A stretch of DNA of 64,000 bases from Microbotryum silenes-acaulis. Its lineage: Eukaryota > Basidiomycota > Microbotryomycetes > Microbotryales > Microbotryaceae. The stretch is from assembly GCA_003665825.1 (NCBI GenBank), contig QPFY01000013.1:868001-932000 (forward strand). Reading direction: 5' to 3'. The notes under the pieces are model-generated. The model did not search any database and was not told the origin of the DNA. It saw nothing but the letters and a program-made list of their open reading frames with translations. Position numbers and translations under genes: made by a program. Below, piece by piece: positions 48,810 through 60,392 of this stretch (position 1 is its first letter; every line of letters starts with the position of its first letter).

Positions 48810-49918
48810 ATGGAAGCGGACAATCTGCGTAATGCAGCCCGAATGTCCTCACAGCGCCGCAAGCCCGATATCGCAGGCGAGGTGACGCCAATCTCAAGCC
48901 GTTCAGCGCCGGCTCCTTTCATGCCTGTGCATCCTCTGACAGACGACGGTGCGTTCTCGATCAAGCCAGGCCGCTGAGGGGCGTGCAGCAGAACCGCTTT
49001 TGCTGACGAGCGTTCAGCCACCCATTTTCTCATTGTGCACACTCATGACATATGACCGCAACCGCAACCGCGCACGCAACCTCGCAATTCGCAGACAGTG
49101 AATGGACTGCTTTGATCCAGGATCTCGTTCGCTCGGGCGTCGAACCACACTACTTGTCGACACTCGGATGCAGCAAACTGGTTGTCGACATTGCTGCCGC
49201 GCTCAGCGGTTCTCGGCTGGGTTTCCCGCCTGCATCTGGTCCGAGTGAACTTCGGCCCTTGTCACCGCCGATCTCGCCGCACGGACTCTCGACCCCATCA
49301 GCCCCCGCGCTCGACCTGGAACCGTCTCAGGCTGAGTCGATCCACAAGGACAAGCTTCTTTCGCAGAAAACTGCTCTTGCCCTTCGCAACCAGGCTCGAG
49401 CTCGATCGTTCGAACACGAGCTTGACAGCCTCTTATTTCCGCCTGTCGACCCCTCAGCAGCTGAGGAGGCAGCTCCAGCAAGCGATCCGACCCAAAAGAA
49501 TCCTACAAGAGGCGTGGTCCTATCTCAAGAGGAAGATTCTCTCACTTCTTCTCATCAACAGCCACTCGACAACTTGACCACGTCCCCTCCTTTGGCCGTG
49601 GCTCTTGGCAGCTCTACACCATCCGGTCGGCGCACCCCTGCCCAAGATTTATTTGTCACTGCTGCACCAGCGACCCTGGTGATTGACCTTTCGGACAGCG
49701 AGAGTGAGAGTGAACAGAATGCGTGTCCTACATTCGGTGGTCGTGTGCGATCGAATCCCAGTGTGGAACCTGAGCATCCAGGCCCTTTCCTGGCTCAGTC
49801 AACCCAGGTTGAGCACCTTGTTCGAGCGGAACAGCTCGCCCAGCAGGAGGTCGCCATCTTGAGGACAAAACTAGAGCTTGCTCAACTTCAGCGACGAAAG
49901 CAAGTTGCCAGGTCTTGA
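48810..49918 (+). CDS. Hypothetical protein with a SUMO-interacting-type motif
   Basis: Two exons (48810-48948 with GTGCGT donor; 49095-49918) encode 320 residues. The join reads HPLTDDDSEWTALIQDLVRS. An alternative single-exon start at ATG 49052 would give 288 residues beginning with an Ala/Thr repeat; I prefer the spliced form because its sequence is more protein-like. The protein has a Pro/Ser-rich middle, a charged helix (KTALALRNQARARSFEHELD) and a C-terminal coiled coil of about 35 residues. The stretch LVIDLSDSESESEQ matches a SUMO-interacting motif with phosphorylatable acidic tail. NSE2, a SUMO ligase, follows directly on the same strand. No known family is recognised. Confidence 0.65.
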
Positions 49919-50354
49919 TCTACCCGTGCAATGAAGGCTGGCTTTCATGACAATGTTTACAATCTCAAGCTGTGGGCGTGAGGAACACATGCACTACCTC
50001 AGCAACACAAGTATGCTCTCAAAATTATGCAAGTCTGAGCGTTGAGACTGAAAGTGAATACTTTGCTTTTTCTCTTTTCCTGCCTATCTCCTGAAGGAGG
50101 TGTAAGGCTATATAAGGAGCGCTCGCCTGGGTGTACTTGGCACAAGAGTTATGATCGATCGTCCTCAGCTTGTTCGGCCGGGCCGTAGTATTACGACTGG
50201 AGTCTTGGTTTCACACCGCCCGACTCCGCCTCATTTGTCGCGTCGGAGCGCGTCGGCGCGTCCAATTAAAGCTGACGCTCGCTCTCGCTCTCGCTCTCAA
50301 ACCCACGCCGATCCCTTCACTCTCTTTTCGAAAGCACCTGTCGCTGAACCCAAC
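49919..50354. promoter_or_regulatory. Promoter and leader region of NSE2
   Basis: A TATATAAG element (50109-50116) sits 239 bases upstream of the chosen NSE2 start codon and 35 bases upstream of an in-frame ATG at 50151. An initiation site near 50140-50150 would place that earlier ATG at or before the mRNA 5' end, which supports the ATG at 50355. Confidence 0.5.
50109..50116 (+). promoter_or_regulatory. NSE2: TATA box upstream of NSE2
   Basis: TATATAAG is a full TATA consensus and one of very few in this window. Transcription would be expected to start 30 or more bases downstream. Confidence 0.55.
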
Positions 50355-51958
50355 ATGCCACCCGCCAGCAAGTCGCGACGGTCGAACATGATCCGTGACG
50401 ACTCGGACGACGAACAAGACGCCCCACCTCGTCGCGCATCGACGTCGCACCGTGGGCAGCAGCAGCAGCAGCAGCAGCAAGGTACAGGCGGCGCAGGCCA
50501 TGACGACGACTCGGAAGGCGAGATCGATCCGTCCAAAGTCGACCTCGGCGATGTGTTACCGCAGTACTTGAACCAACCTCTGCATGCGCAGCAGTCCGAG
50601 GCGAGGCTCAAACTGTTGGTTCAGGACTTGAAAGGGTTGAGGAACCAGTTGCTCACCACGGTCGAGTTGCTCGAGGAGGTCGGCGCAAATGTCGCTTCGG
50701 AGAAGGGGCACGAGAGGGAGGCAGATTTGGGCGATGATGAAGTACCTGAAGATCCGGTGAGTAAGGCATCATGGAATGAGGTTCGAGGAAGGGGCTTAGC
50801 GCTGACCACTCGTCATTCTCGCTGGGTTACGCGTCGCAACGCGTCACCGACCCCGTCGTTAGGAAGAGATCAGCGGCATCGAGAAGCAGTACCGTCACTT
50901 GCTCGACAAACTTGCTGAAATCGACATTCGAACCAAGACTCTTTCAGAAATGAGGCAGAAGCTGGCCCAACGACATGTCTTTGTGAGTTGCGCGCGGTGG
51001 GTAACTCGGTGATGAAGGGCTTGGTCGTCGTACTCAACTCAGCGGCGCATCGGACGACGTTTTATCGCAGACAAATCTCTATGACCAATACGAGCAGGAG
51101 GTTCAGATATTACTCGAGGCGTACGGACTGCAGACACCGAGGCAAAAGTACCTCGACAACCAGCTGTGGAAATCGTTCCGCGCGCTGCTCTGGGTGAGCG
51201 AATAAGAGAACCAACATCAGCATGGCGAGGCTGTCAAGGCACTTTCGAGCTAGAATCTGATGGTGTCGACGTTTGATAATCGTTCTTAGGAACAACTGTA
51301 CGATGGGAAGCCGGTACCGAATCTCAAAAGATTCATTCCTTCGCGTGAGTGCTGGCTCTGATCGCCGACTCTTGAGTGGTCGCCTATCACGAAATGGGCT
51401 GACACAGCTCTCATGCTTCGAAATCAAAACTTTGACTTTGCGCATGCCTCGGTTCTATCTCGACTCTTCAACACCATAGAGGCAGGGGACGAAGACGACT
51501 CGGACGACGAGATCGAAATTGGCGCGCAATCATCCGACTTCAAGTGCCCGCTCACTTTGACCTTGTTGACCGATCCGGTCACGTCGTGAGTACTCGATGC
51601 GAGTCATTCCAATTCTGGGGTCCAGTTCTGATACTTCTTAAAACTCGGTCCTCGATTTCCCTATCGCGGCTTCAGTAACAAATGCCCACACTCGTACTCG
51701 CGCGCCGCGTTCGTTGAGTTCGTCGCAAAGGGCAAGCAGAACTGCCCCGTCCATGGCTGCCCCGTCAAAGACATGACGATGGAGCATGTACACGAGGATC
51801 TCGGCCTTAAGCGTCGCGTCGAGGCGCACAAGCGGCGCGTGGAGCAGGAGAGGCAGAATGGGGGCGCCTCGATGGGCAATGGCGGAAATGGGGCTGGCAC
51901 GCAGAGAGGGAGGGCCGCGACGCAGTGGGAGACCGTTGAAAGTAGTGATGAGGAATAG
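50355..51958 (+). CDS. NSE2: SUMO E3 ligase of the SMC5-SMC6 complex (Mms21)
   Basis: Nse2 attaches SUMO to SMC5/6 and other repair proteins. Six exons (50355-50756, 50863-50982, 51071-51193, 51290-51344, 51408-51585, 51676-51958) encode 386 residues. Helical segments (ARLKLLVQDLKGLRNQLLTT, QQYRHLL-type GIEKQYRHLLDKLAEIDIRT) correspond to the part that docks on the SMC5 arm. The SP-RING spans about residues 280-321: FKCPLTLTLLTDPVTS, NKCPHSYSRAAFVEF, then NCPVHGCPVKDM, keeping the Cys, Cys-x-His and Cys-Cys ligands. An acidic SDDEIEIG segment precedes it. The N-terminus has eight Gln encoded by CAG/CAA and an acidic Ser patch. A Gly/Gln-rich tail ends in SSDEE. Confidence 0.9.
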
Positions 51959-53270
51959 GAGGCGAAGGCGCTCATGAAGATTGTAATGTATGTACCATCC
52001 GAGTGATACAAGCTTGCGAGAGGGAAGCAGGAGAGTTGTTGCGCAGTACCGACACAGCCGGTGAGGGACGCATTGTCGGACTCGCGGATTTCGACGACCA
52101 CGACTGGCTCTCCGCAAAGGCGCTTTCATAAAATAAAAACCGACCACAGCTGCGTTTTTGAAGAGAACAAAAGATGGAAATGTGTGCAAAGTGTAGAGCC
52201 TTGGACTGGCGGGGGCAGTTAATCGGAGATAGGAGATGAGGTCGGGGAACTGGTAATCCGTCGCCAATGACAAGCATCGGGCGAGTCTGACGTTCAGGAA
52301 CGTCGAGCGGAGCGGCTGAATCGCCGGGTGTTTATTTGAACAACCGGCGTAAGGTTAGTTGAGTTCCTCTCGTAGGCGTTGACTGGCGAGGCAAAGCGGC
52401 TGACGGCCAGTTCGACATGCGCGTCATGTACGGTGCCTCCTCGGCATCTCCAATCGGGATGCGGGATGAGATGGGTGCGAAAATGTAGAGACTCGATCAG
52501 CTCGAGCTTGAATTTCCACTGGATGGGCGCGAACTCGGTATCAGTTTTCTTGGTGATAAGTTGCGTATCCCTTCATTATAAGATAATCAAATAATTCGAA
52601 TGCGACTCTATTTGGCTCAATTCCTACTCTTACTCGGCTCGCTTCCACGGCCCATGGCCCAGTAGTATTCGATGAGTTTGGACCCGACTTTTTCAGATAA
52701 TCATGATAGATATGATTTTAGCTGTATCATACCGCACATCCTACTGCATTCAACTTGAACATTGGCCTGAACACCGAATACTCTGTCAACAGATTGTTGG
52801 TGGAACAGCCTCGCGATTGCCGATCGCCGACCGAATTAGGACAGACACCCTTTCCGCCGATTCGGCGTTCTCGCGCGCGAGTACCTCGATCGAGCCGGGT
52901 GTCGAATTTGCCTGAAACGGCGATCATCCGAGTCCGCGCGCTCGATCCGTTTTGACAGCGTCGTATCCATTTCAAAAGTAAGCCGTCAACTACAACCCCG
53001 CACCGCCCCTCGTTTAATAGGTTGGCGCGATTTGAAGAATCCGGTGAAGCTGTATCTCATGGTGTCTCGACTCGGAAAGTAGAGGGTCGGCATACAGAAT
53101 TGCTCGCGCGTGCAAAGCGGCGGCGGTGCCGATATATTAAAGCCTTCCAATGTCTTCGAGAGACCCCAATAAAACCCAATGGCGAGCCCTCTTGCATATC
53201 TCTTGCATATCTCTTTCTTTCCTCCTCTTCCTACTTCCTCCTTCAAATCTCCTCTCAAGAGGACACATAC
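51959..53270. other. Long intergenic region upstream of the MFS carrier
   Basis: A gap of 1.3 kb, AT-richer than its surroundings. A TATA-like TATATTAA lies at 53132-53139, likely the promoter of the MFS gene. A 211-codon minus-strand frame (51638-52273) overlaps the NSE2 last exon and looks like a shadow. No gene or RNA can be supported. Confidence 0.45.
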
Positions 53271-55750
53271 ATGTCGAGTCGATCAAACTGCACAAAGGTG
53301 AGTAGCGCGCCAAGCTCCGAGTTGGACGGAAGGATTCTCCTGCTCCCTCGACGGGATCGTTCGTACTGGTCGACATATTCGAGCTGACGCCCTTTCTACC
53401 TCATATTTTGATCTTATAATTCGCCCTTGCCCTCGCTCCCGTAGTCGAATCTGTCGCACTCGACGGCCACGCGGCGACCGACATTCATGGTCACTCGCTC
53501 GTGCAGCTCGACAAAAGGGCCGAAGTGGCGCGGCGCTGGAAGATTGATCTGCGCACACTGCCCATCGTCAGCATGCTGTACCTTTTCTGGTGCGTGTTTG
53601 AGTAAATACGTAACATTTCGATCAATATTGACTTTCGCTCGAACGCCAATCGTAGCCTCATCGATCGAGCCAACATTGGAAAGTAAGTCTTCTCTACCTC
53701 GGCAACCATTCCAATCGCGTGTGCTTGAATCTGACAAGTCACTCCTCTCCCGCTTCAACCAAATAGCGCCCGTCTCGCCGGCCTCGAAGCTGACCTTCAC
53801 ATGACGAACAAATACGACTTCAACATGCTCCTCACCTCCGCTTACGTCGCCTTCGTCGTCTTCGAGATTCCCGCCAGTTTCCTCTGCAAAGTCATCGGTC
53901 CCGGTGTTTTCATCCCTTGCCTTTCCGTCATCTTTGGCGCTTTGTGCCTTGCGATGGCGTTCGTGCAAAGCTTTTCGAGCGCAATGGCGCTGCGCTTCCT
54001 CCTCGGTCTCGCTGAAGCGGGTGTCTATCCCAGTACGTACAGCTTTCCACGCCTCTACCAAAAACACCTTCACTAACCCTTCCCCACCTACCGTGTAAAA
54101 AGGCATCGTCTACTACCTCTCGCGCTGGTACCGCAAGGATGAACTCTGCTTCCGCCTCGCGCTCTTCATCGTCTTCGCCCCTCTTTCGGGCGCCTTCGGG
54201 GGCTTGTTTGCATCGGGTTTGTTGGAGGTCAAACCATTTGGGGCGATTCATTCTTGGCGTATGAGTGAGTCTTTGGAAAAGTTATCGGGAGAGCCCTGGA
54301 GGTCCGATCGGTGATAATCCGAGTCGCCGAATTAGGGTGGAAGTTGACACAATTTCTGCATCTTCGAATCCGCTTTGACTCGACAGTCTTCTTCGTCGTG
54401 AGCTTCACTTCGTTTAAAAAAGTTCGCATCGAAAAGGATTGCTATACTCATGCCCTTAGTTTTCAACCCCTTTCATCATTTTCAGGAGGGTCTCATCACG
54501 ATGGGTTTGGGCCTCCTCAGCTTCTTCCTCTTGCCCGACCGACCCGAGACAGCCAAGGTAAGGATAAGTCAAGGGAAATTCTCCACGTTCACGTATTCGG
54601 ATAAAATTCCATTCAAAAGCAATCCCTGAACACCTTTTGCGACCTCCTGCAGTGGCTTAACACCGATGAGAAAGCGCTCTGCGCCGCTCGAAGCAAGAGT
54701 GAGAACGTCGGCGCGATCGAGGTCGTCGACTCGTTGAAAAAGGAAGTCTTCTTCTTCGCGCGCATGTTCAATACGAGTGAGTCTCTCAGATTTCGGTTTA
54801 TACTTTGAGTACATTTGAGCTGATTTTTTAAACATCACATTCGACTCTTTCCTCAGCTTCCGTGATCATCACTCTCACCGCCTTCTTCGTCACCATCCCG
54901 ATCCTCTGCCTCGGATTCTTCCTCCCCACCATCGTGAAAACGATTTTCCCGAACAAGGGCGTCATCGCTCTTCAACTGTGTACGGTGCCCCCCGGGATCC
55001 TAGGAGCGGTGATGGCATTGATCCTGCCCTACTTGTCGTGGAAGACGAAACGACGTGCGGTGTATATCGTCATCGCTTCGCCGTTGACTGTGATCGGTGA
55101 GTCTCGAGTCCCTCGATCCGGCGGGAGCAGCCTCCTCTTCGCGATCCGAAGCTGCGCTTTATCTCTCCGTCCCCATATATCTAATCATTCCCCGACTCCA
55201 TCTTTCACCCCAGGCTACCTGATGTTTACCCTCTCGTCCTCCCCGCACGTGCGCTACGCGGCCTGTTTCCTCATCACGGCCGGTGCGACGCCTTTCCTCT
55301 CCCTCGCGACCACCTGGACGACGATCAACACGACCTCTGACACGGCGCGAGCGGGCGCTGTCGCTCTATTCGTCTTTGGCGCGAATACGGGTGGACTCGT
55401 CGCTACGTGGAGTTATTTACCCCAGTGAGTTTTCCTTCTTTTTTTTTTGGTTCAAAAAGTTTGTGCTGCGCCCCACGAAGAAAACAAACAAACAAAATCT
55501 GACTCGATTCCATGCTCGACCCGATTCACGAACACGGAGCAGATTCGCGCCCCGGAACCTCCCGGGCAACATCCTCTGCTTCGTATCCTCCCTGGTGGTC
55601 CTCATCCTGACCCTCGGTCTATGGAAATACCACCTACTGGAGAACGCGCGCCGAGACGCCGCACATGATGATGCGTTGCTCGAGGGTATGTCGGATAAGG
55701 ATGTCGCGCGGTTGGGGCAGAAGCATCCGGGTTTCAGGTTCAGGCTTTGA
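53271..55750 (+). CDS. MFS transporter, anion:cation symporter (allantoate permease-like) family
   Basis: This family imports carboxylates and vitamins such as allantoate, nicotinate, pantothenate or biotin. The main exons are 53656-53682, 53767-54032, 54103-54264, 54387-54397, 54486-54557, 54653-54776, 54857-55096, 55214-55424 and 55543-55750, preceded by one ending at 53589. Family marks are IDLRTLPIVSMLYLF, LIDRANIGNARLAGLEADL, FEIPASFLCKVIG, LRFLLGLAEAGVYPSIVYYL, SRWYRK and WRMIFFVEGLITMGLG. The 11-nt exon 54387-54397 is needed for that last block. The start is uncertain: ATG 53271-53297 joined to 53507 gives 476 residues. A longer N-terminus from exon 53445-53589 needs a different first ATG (53150). 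The substrate is unknown. Confidence 0.8.
54387..54397 (+). other. 11-nt microexon of the MFS gene
   Basis: TCTTCTTCGTC lies between acceptor CGACAG and donor GTGAGC. It adds Ile-Phe-Phe-Val, giving SWRMIFFVEGL at the conserved loop and helix start. Confidence 0.8.
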
Positions 55751-55906
55751 GGAGGTGATGGGAAGGGACGACATTTTGTAGATGTTGGAGGTCGAACTGG
55801 GGAATCAAACCGTTCTATGTACTCTTTCTCTCTCTGTGTGTCTCTCCTTTCTCCGCAAGCTCCTTTGAGTGACACGGATCCACCCGGGTTCTCATTCCAA
55901 AGCCGT

Positions 55907-57483
<1,577 letters not shown>

Positions 57484-57780
57484 GGCTGCCACGCGGTGTT
57501 GAGCAAGGTGGTGTGTGGGAGGTGGTGGTGCGATGCGCTGAGGTGCGGGGGGGGGAAGGGGGGATGAGGTGGGAGCAGCAAGAGGGTATGTCAAGGAGGA
57601 GCAAGAGCGTAGGCCGACGACATGATCATTATGAGGGGGGGACGCGCGTCGCTCTCGCGCAAGCTCCCGCAGCAGAGAGATCGGATATTACATATCACGC
57701 ACTGACACTGTTCAAATCCAATCGGCGGATCTGAATCTGCTCCGCACTTTTCTCGCAACTTGAACCCGCACTGCATTATA

Positions 57781-59164
57781 TCACATTACCAACAACTCCC
57801 TGACCTTCTTTTCCGCCCCCCTAAGCTGCACCTTGCCCATGTTGAACCACAACAACTCTTTATCCTCTGCGTCCCCTTCTCCTTCCCAACACGCCTCCGA
57901 AACGCGTCCGATCAACGCCTCAACGTGCGCTACAAACTCACCCACCGCTTCCCCTAATTCGTCCATTTCATGAGGCGGTTCCAAACAACTGGCCACTTCG
58001 TCCGCCGCTTCAGAGATGGCTTCGATCTGTTCGTCCGCCGTGTCTTGAAACGCATCGGAATGAAAGCCCTTTCCTTCGTCTTCTTCTTCTGCCTCCTTCC
58101 CAGCAGCCAACCCCGTCACCCCAATAACGCGTTTGACGACCAAGTTCCCGATCCTCAACAGCATCAAACACGCTTTGGCCGTCTTCTTCTCCTGCTCGTC
58201 CAAAGGCTGACTCGTGCGATAATCATCCTCGTCCAGCTCACTGTTTTCCGCCTCCCCGTCCTGCCCCGTCTGCGCATTCTCCAACCCCTTGACCTCCTCC
58301 AAACAATCCTCCAACACCTCCACCACCCCTTTCCATCTCGTATTCAAAGCGCGCAATTCGTTCTCGGAGATCAACTTGCTCCTCTCCACCGCGGCCCAAA
58401 CGAGGGACGTATGTAGTAAGAGTTGGTCGCGTAGTTTGGACTCTTGCGTAGACGGTGTCTGGGCTTTGAAGGGCGTTGCAGTGGAGGTGTCGTATACTTG
58501 TAAAGAGGTACTGAGGAATGCTTGAGTGACTTCGATCAGGTCTTGGGTGCTAAGTCTGCGCGCGAGTTACCGAATAAAGAAAGGGGTGGGGTTGATCAAC
58601 ATTTTGCTCCTCCGCCGTCGCACTCCTGTCTCGCCAGCCTCCCATCTCCCCCGACCATACCCTCTCGTTCAGAAGAACCCACCTCAATTCCCTCTCCACA
58701 CATCCCCCACCCCTCCTCCGCCTCCCAGCGCCTCGACCGAACTTGCCCAACTCCCCAACTCCAAACTCGACTTTCGCAACGACGGCTCTCAATTGCTCAA
58801 ACACGCTCTCGAACCCATTACCCGTCGAGACAGGTGGTTTGAACCCCAACGCTATACTCGTCACTGCTGAATGGATCTGTTGAGCGAGAAGGAGGTGGTC
58901 GGAACGAATCGCTTTCAACAGAGTGAACGAAGGGGTTGTATGTGTAGGGGTTGAAGTCCCCTTGGTGTTCGAGTACGTGCTTTCGCTCGGTTCGAGCTGA
59001 GCTGACACCACGCCCAGTATGATCTGACATTGGGTCAAGGTCGCTTGGATGATCTGCGGGATTGAGGTTGAAGCGTTGGAGGTCGACGACGAGCACGACG
59101 AGGTGGAAGCGATGGGTGAGGCCGGTGCTTTAGGCTGGGGCTGGGGCTTGGAGGAGGGAGTCAT
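57781..59164 (-). CDS. GCIP-like protein (cyclin-D1-binding protein 1 type)
   Basis: Two exons (59164-58683 and 58555-57781) encode 418 residues; the donor is GTGGGT and phases agree (AG plus A gives Arg). The protein is helical and acidic toward the C-terminus. The pattern TSLVWAAVERSKLISENELR with a following acidic loop and KKTAKACLMLLRIGNLVVKR resembles the Grap2 and cyclin-D-interacting (GCIP) family, including the typical alternation of helix, acidic linker, then an LxLxKR helix. The match is by pattern only. Fungal GCIP-like proteins have no established role. The ATG at 59164 was chosen because the frame upstream lacks an earlier ATG. Confidence 0.5.
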
Positions 59165-59486
59165 TACTGAGCAAGGTGTCGAGTCCAACTCTCAAACTGG
59201 AATAGTAGACCGTTGGAAGTCGTCTTGCTTGGAAGGCACGTGTAGGGTGTGGATACTTCCCAGAACGCGCGCGCGCGAGAGAGAGAGAAGCCAAAACTCG
59301 CTGCGAAGTCCGTCCGAGAATCGGCATTACAAATTGGCGATTGGTCGATCACGACGCGCCTTACAACTGCGCCTGACCCTGTAAGGGACTTACATCCCCC
59401 CACTTTGGCCCCCTCTCCCCTGATCTCCACCTTCCACCCTCCACCCCACCACCCCCCACCCTTCGACCGCTCAAAACGAAACAGCC
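59165..59486. promoter_or_regulatory. Bidirectional region between the GCIP-like gene and the FKBP gene
   Basis: These 322 bases separate divergent starts. A CGCGCGCGAGAGAGAGAG tract lies at 59268-59287, and a CCACCCC-rich pyrimidine stretch leads into the FKBP start. Confidence 0.5.
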
Positions 59487-60138
59487 ATGTCCCTGCCCCT
59501 CCTACGCACCCTCCGTCTCACACCTTCCACTGTCCGCACCTTCTCGTCGACCACGCGTTCACTCGGCGTCACAGTCGCTACGCTCTCCCCGGGGGACGGA
59601 AAGACCTTCCCTCGCACGGGCGATCGCGGTGCGTACTCTTTCCCCCTCCCGGACTCCGGGCAATCTTTGCGCGCTCATCGCGTACTACTTCTGACCCCAC
59701 AGTCAAGATCCACTACACCGGCACGCTCCTCAGCACGGGCAAAACGTTTGATTCCTCCGTCCAACGCGGCACATCTTTTGAATGCCAGATCGGTGTAGGG
59801 CAGGTGATCAAAGGGTGGGATGAAGGGGTGAAGCAATTGAGTTTGGGCGAAAAGGTACGTTTGGCTAACGGATAACTTTGCGCCGGGGTGCTGATGAGGT
59901 GGTTCATCGGATCCGACTCGGTCTCGGATCGCACAGGCCGTAAGTGCTCTCAAGCTCTTTCTTCAGAACCTACCCGAACACCAATCCCCTAAACCCAACC
60001 CTCATCCGCCCTCCCTCTTAGAAACTAACCTGCACCCCGGATTATGCCTACGGCTCGCAATCCGTCGGTGGGGGTTTGATCCCTGCGAACTCGACTTTGG
60101 TGTTTGAAGTGGAATTATTGGGAATTAAGAGGGAATGA
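59487..60138 (+). CDS. FPR1: FKBP12-type peptidyl-prolyl isomerase with mitochondrial-like presequence
   Basis: FKBP12 proteins are proline isomerases and the targets of FK506 and rapamycin. Four exons (59487-59628, 59703-59854, 59937-59939, 60022-60138) encode 137 residues. The third exon is a 3-nt microexon (GCC, Ala) that restores [15 protein letters not shown]. The domain is complete: [35 protein letters not shown], the active-site [17 protein letters not shown], and [16 protein letters not shown]. Ordinary FKBP12 begins at Met-Gly-Val; here that Met codon is CTC, preceded by 27 residues rich in Arg/Ser/Thr and free of acids ([20 protein letters not shown]). This looks like a mitochondrial import signal, as an inference. 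Confidence 0.92.
59937..59939 (+). other. FPR1: 3-nt microexon of the FKBP gene
   Basis: GCC lies between acceptor TCGCACAG and donor GTAAGTGC, both good matches. It supplies the conserved Ala of the EKA-[KR]-L motif. Confidence 0.8.
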
Positions 60139-60392
60139 GCTGATGGAGAATAGGGATCGTCGCACTCCCTCAGCATTCCTTGGAGAGCGTTGACTTGGGG
60201 TTCGCGACTTTTAAAAGAAACAAATATCAATGAACTTCGATTGAACGCAAAGACTATGGATCGGATTCACCTCTCCGGCGACATTCGATCGCAAGAACCA
60301 AAGAAAGAAACCCTTGCCTGTGCGGAGGCAAAGCCTACTTTTTGGCCAAACAGCTCAATCTACTGAACTTGGATTGTGACGAGGTCACTGGA

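Noticed and set aside
49052..49918. Single-exon reading of the SIM-motif gene starting at ATG 49052
   Set aside because: Starts with an Ala/Thr repeat that the splice model treats as intron; the two-exon form joins in phase and reads more naturally. Kept as an alternative in the feature text.
50151..50354. 68-codon N-terminal extension of NSE2 from ATG 50151
   Set aside because: Only 35 bases after a TATA box, so this ATG would fall at or before the transcript start; its sequence is Arg/Ser-rich and unlike Nse2.
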